This document shows positions 63,841 to 64,000 of a stretch of DNA of 64,000 nt, one piece after another; position 1 is the first letter of the stretch, and each line of letters begins with the position of its first letter. A model generated the notes under the pieces. It saw only the letters and a program-made list of their open reading frames with translations, was not told the DNA's origin and made no database searches. A program made the position numbers and the translations under genes. Source of the DNA: Tubulanus polymorphus (Eukaryota > Nemertea > Palaeonemertea > Tubulaniformes > Tubulanidae); contig NC_134027.1 in assembly GCF_964204645.1 (NCBI RefSeq), positions 9,288,485 through 9,352,484 on the forward strand. The letters are read 5' to 3'.

Positions 63841-64000
63841 TATGATAATAACAGAAACATTTGAATGAAGTTGGGTTCAAGGTTAACCATTTCCGTAAGA
63901 TTTAGCTTAACCCGACCAAGCTAATATAATAATAATAAGCCAAGACAATTTTGGGGATTAGCGATGGTTTGATAAAATGAGAGAATCATAAATCAAAACA

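Overview
This is eukaryotic (animal) DNA. It is about 40% GC, mostly non-coding, and densely seeded with tRNA-derived SINE-like units, small inverted-repeat elements (MITE and foldback types), micro- and minisatellites. The coding signal lies in short exons bounded by GT..AG introns. The protein families suggest a marine invertebrate, most likely a lophotrochozoan: secreted histidine-rich proteins with a degenerate Cu/Zn-superoxide-dismutase fold are known from bivalve haemolymph (pernin, cavortin, dominin). The species assignment is inference.

Layout: about 1-37,600 holds no gene I can name. It contains SINE-like units, a roughly 400-bp three-copy repeat (near 4.6, 6.6 and 13.5 kb), an exact 80-bp direct repeat (11.2 and 11.7 kb), a foldback element with 502-bp arms (21.4-23.2 kb), hairpins, and three unassigned candidate terminal exons (18.5, 26.2 and 30.6 kb). 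At 37.6-38.15 kb on the minus strand is the first coding exon of a rhodopsin-family receptor, resembling aminergic receptors, which ends at a GTAAGT donor just after TM1. A minisatellite lies at 43.9 kb.

The most interesting locus is 45.6-51.7 kb. Two divergently transcribed secreted-protein genes each carry a signal peptide, a histidine-rich region and a degenerate Cu/Zn-SOD-like domain. I assembled both from the raw sequence: gene B is on the minus strand (6 exons, 290 aa) and gene A on the plus strand (7 exons, 391 aa). Their intron phases through the SOD domain are identical (1, 0, 2, 0), yet the proteins have diverged strongly. In A the bulk of the histidines precede the domain; in B there is a His-rich tail after it. 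Metal-ligand positions are mostly substituted in both, while the two cysteines of the SOD intrasubunit disulphide are kept.

From 51.7 to 55 kb there are pogo/Tigger-like MITEs, one of which has inserted into a foldback element whose other arm preserves the empty site. At 55.2-56.5 kb (minus) three internal exons encode a clear UBE2N/Ubc13 ubiquitin-conjugating enzyme; its first and last coding exons were not found. At 59.5-63.5 kb (minus) four phase-compatible exons encode a FAM107-family (DRR1-like) C-terminus joined to a long Ser-Pro-Arg repeat N-terminal region. That gene continues upstream of the last exon seen and probably past the right edge.
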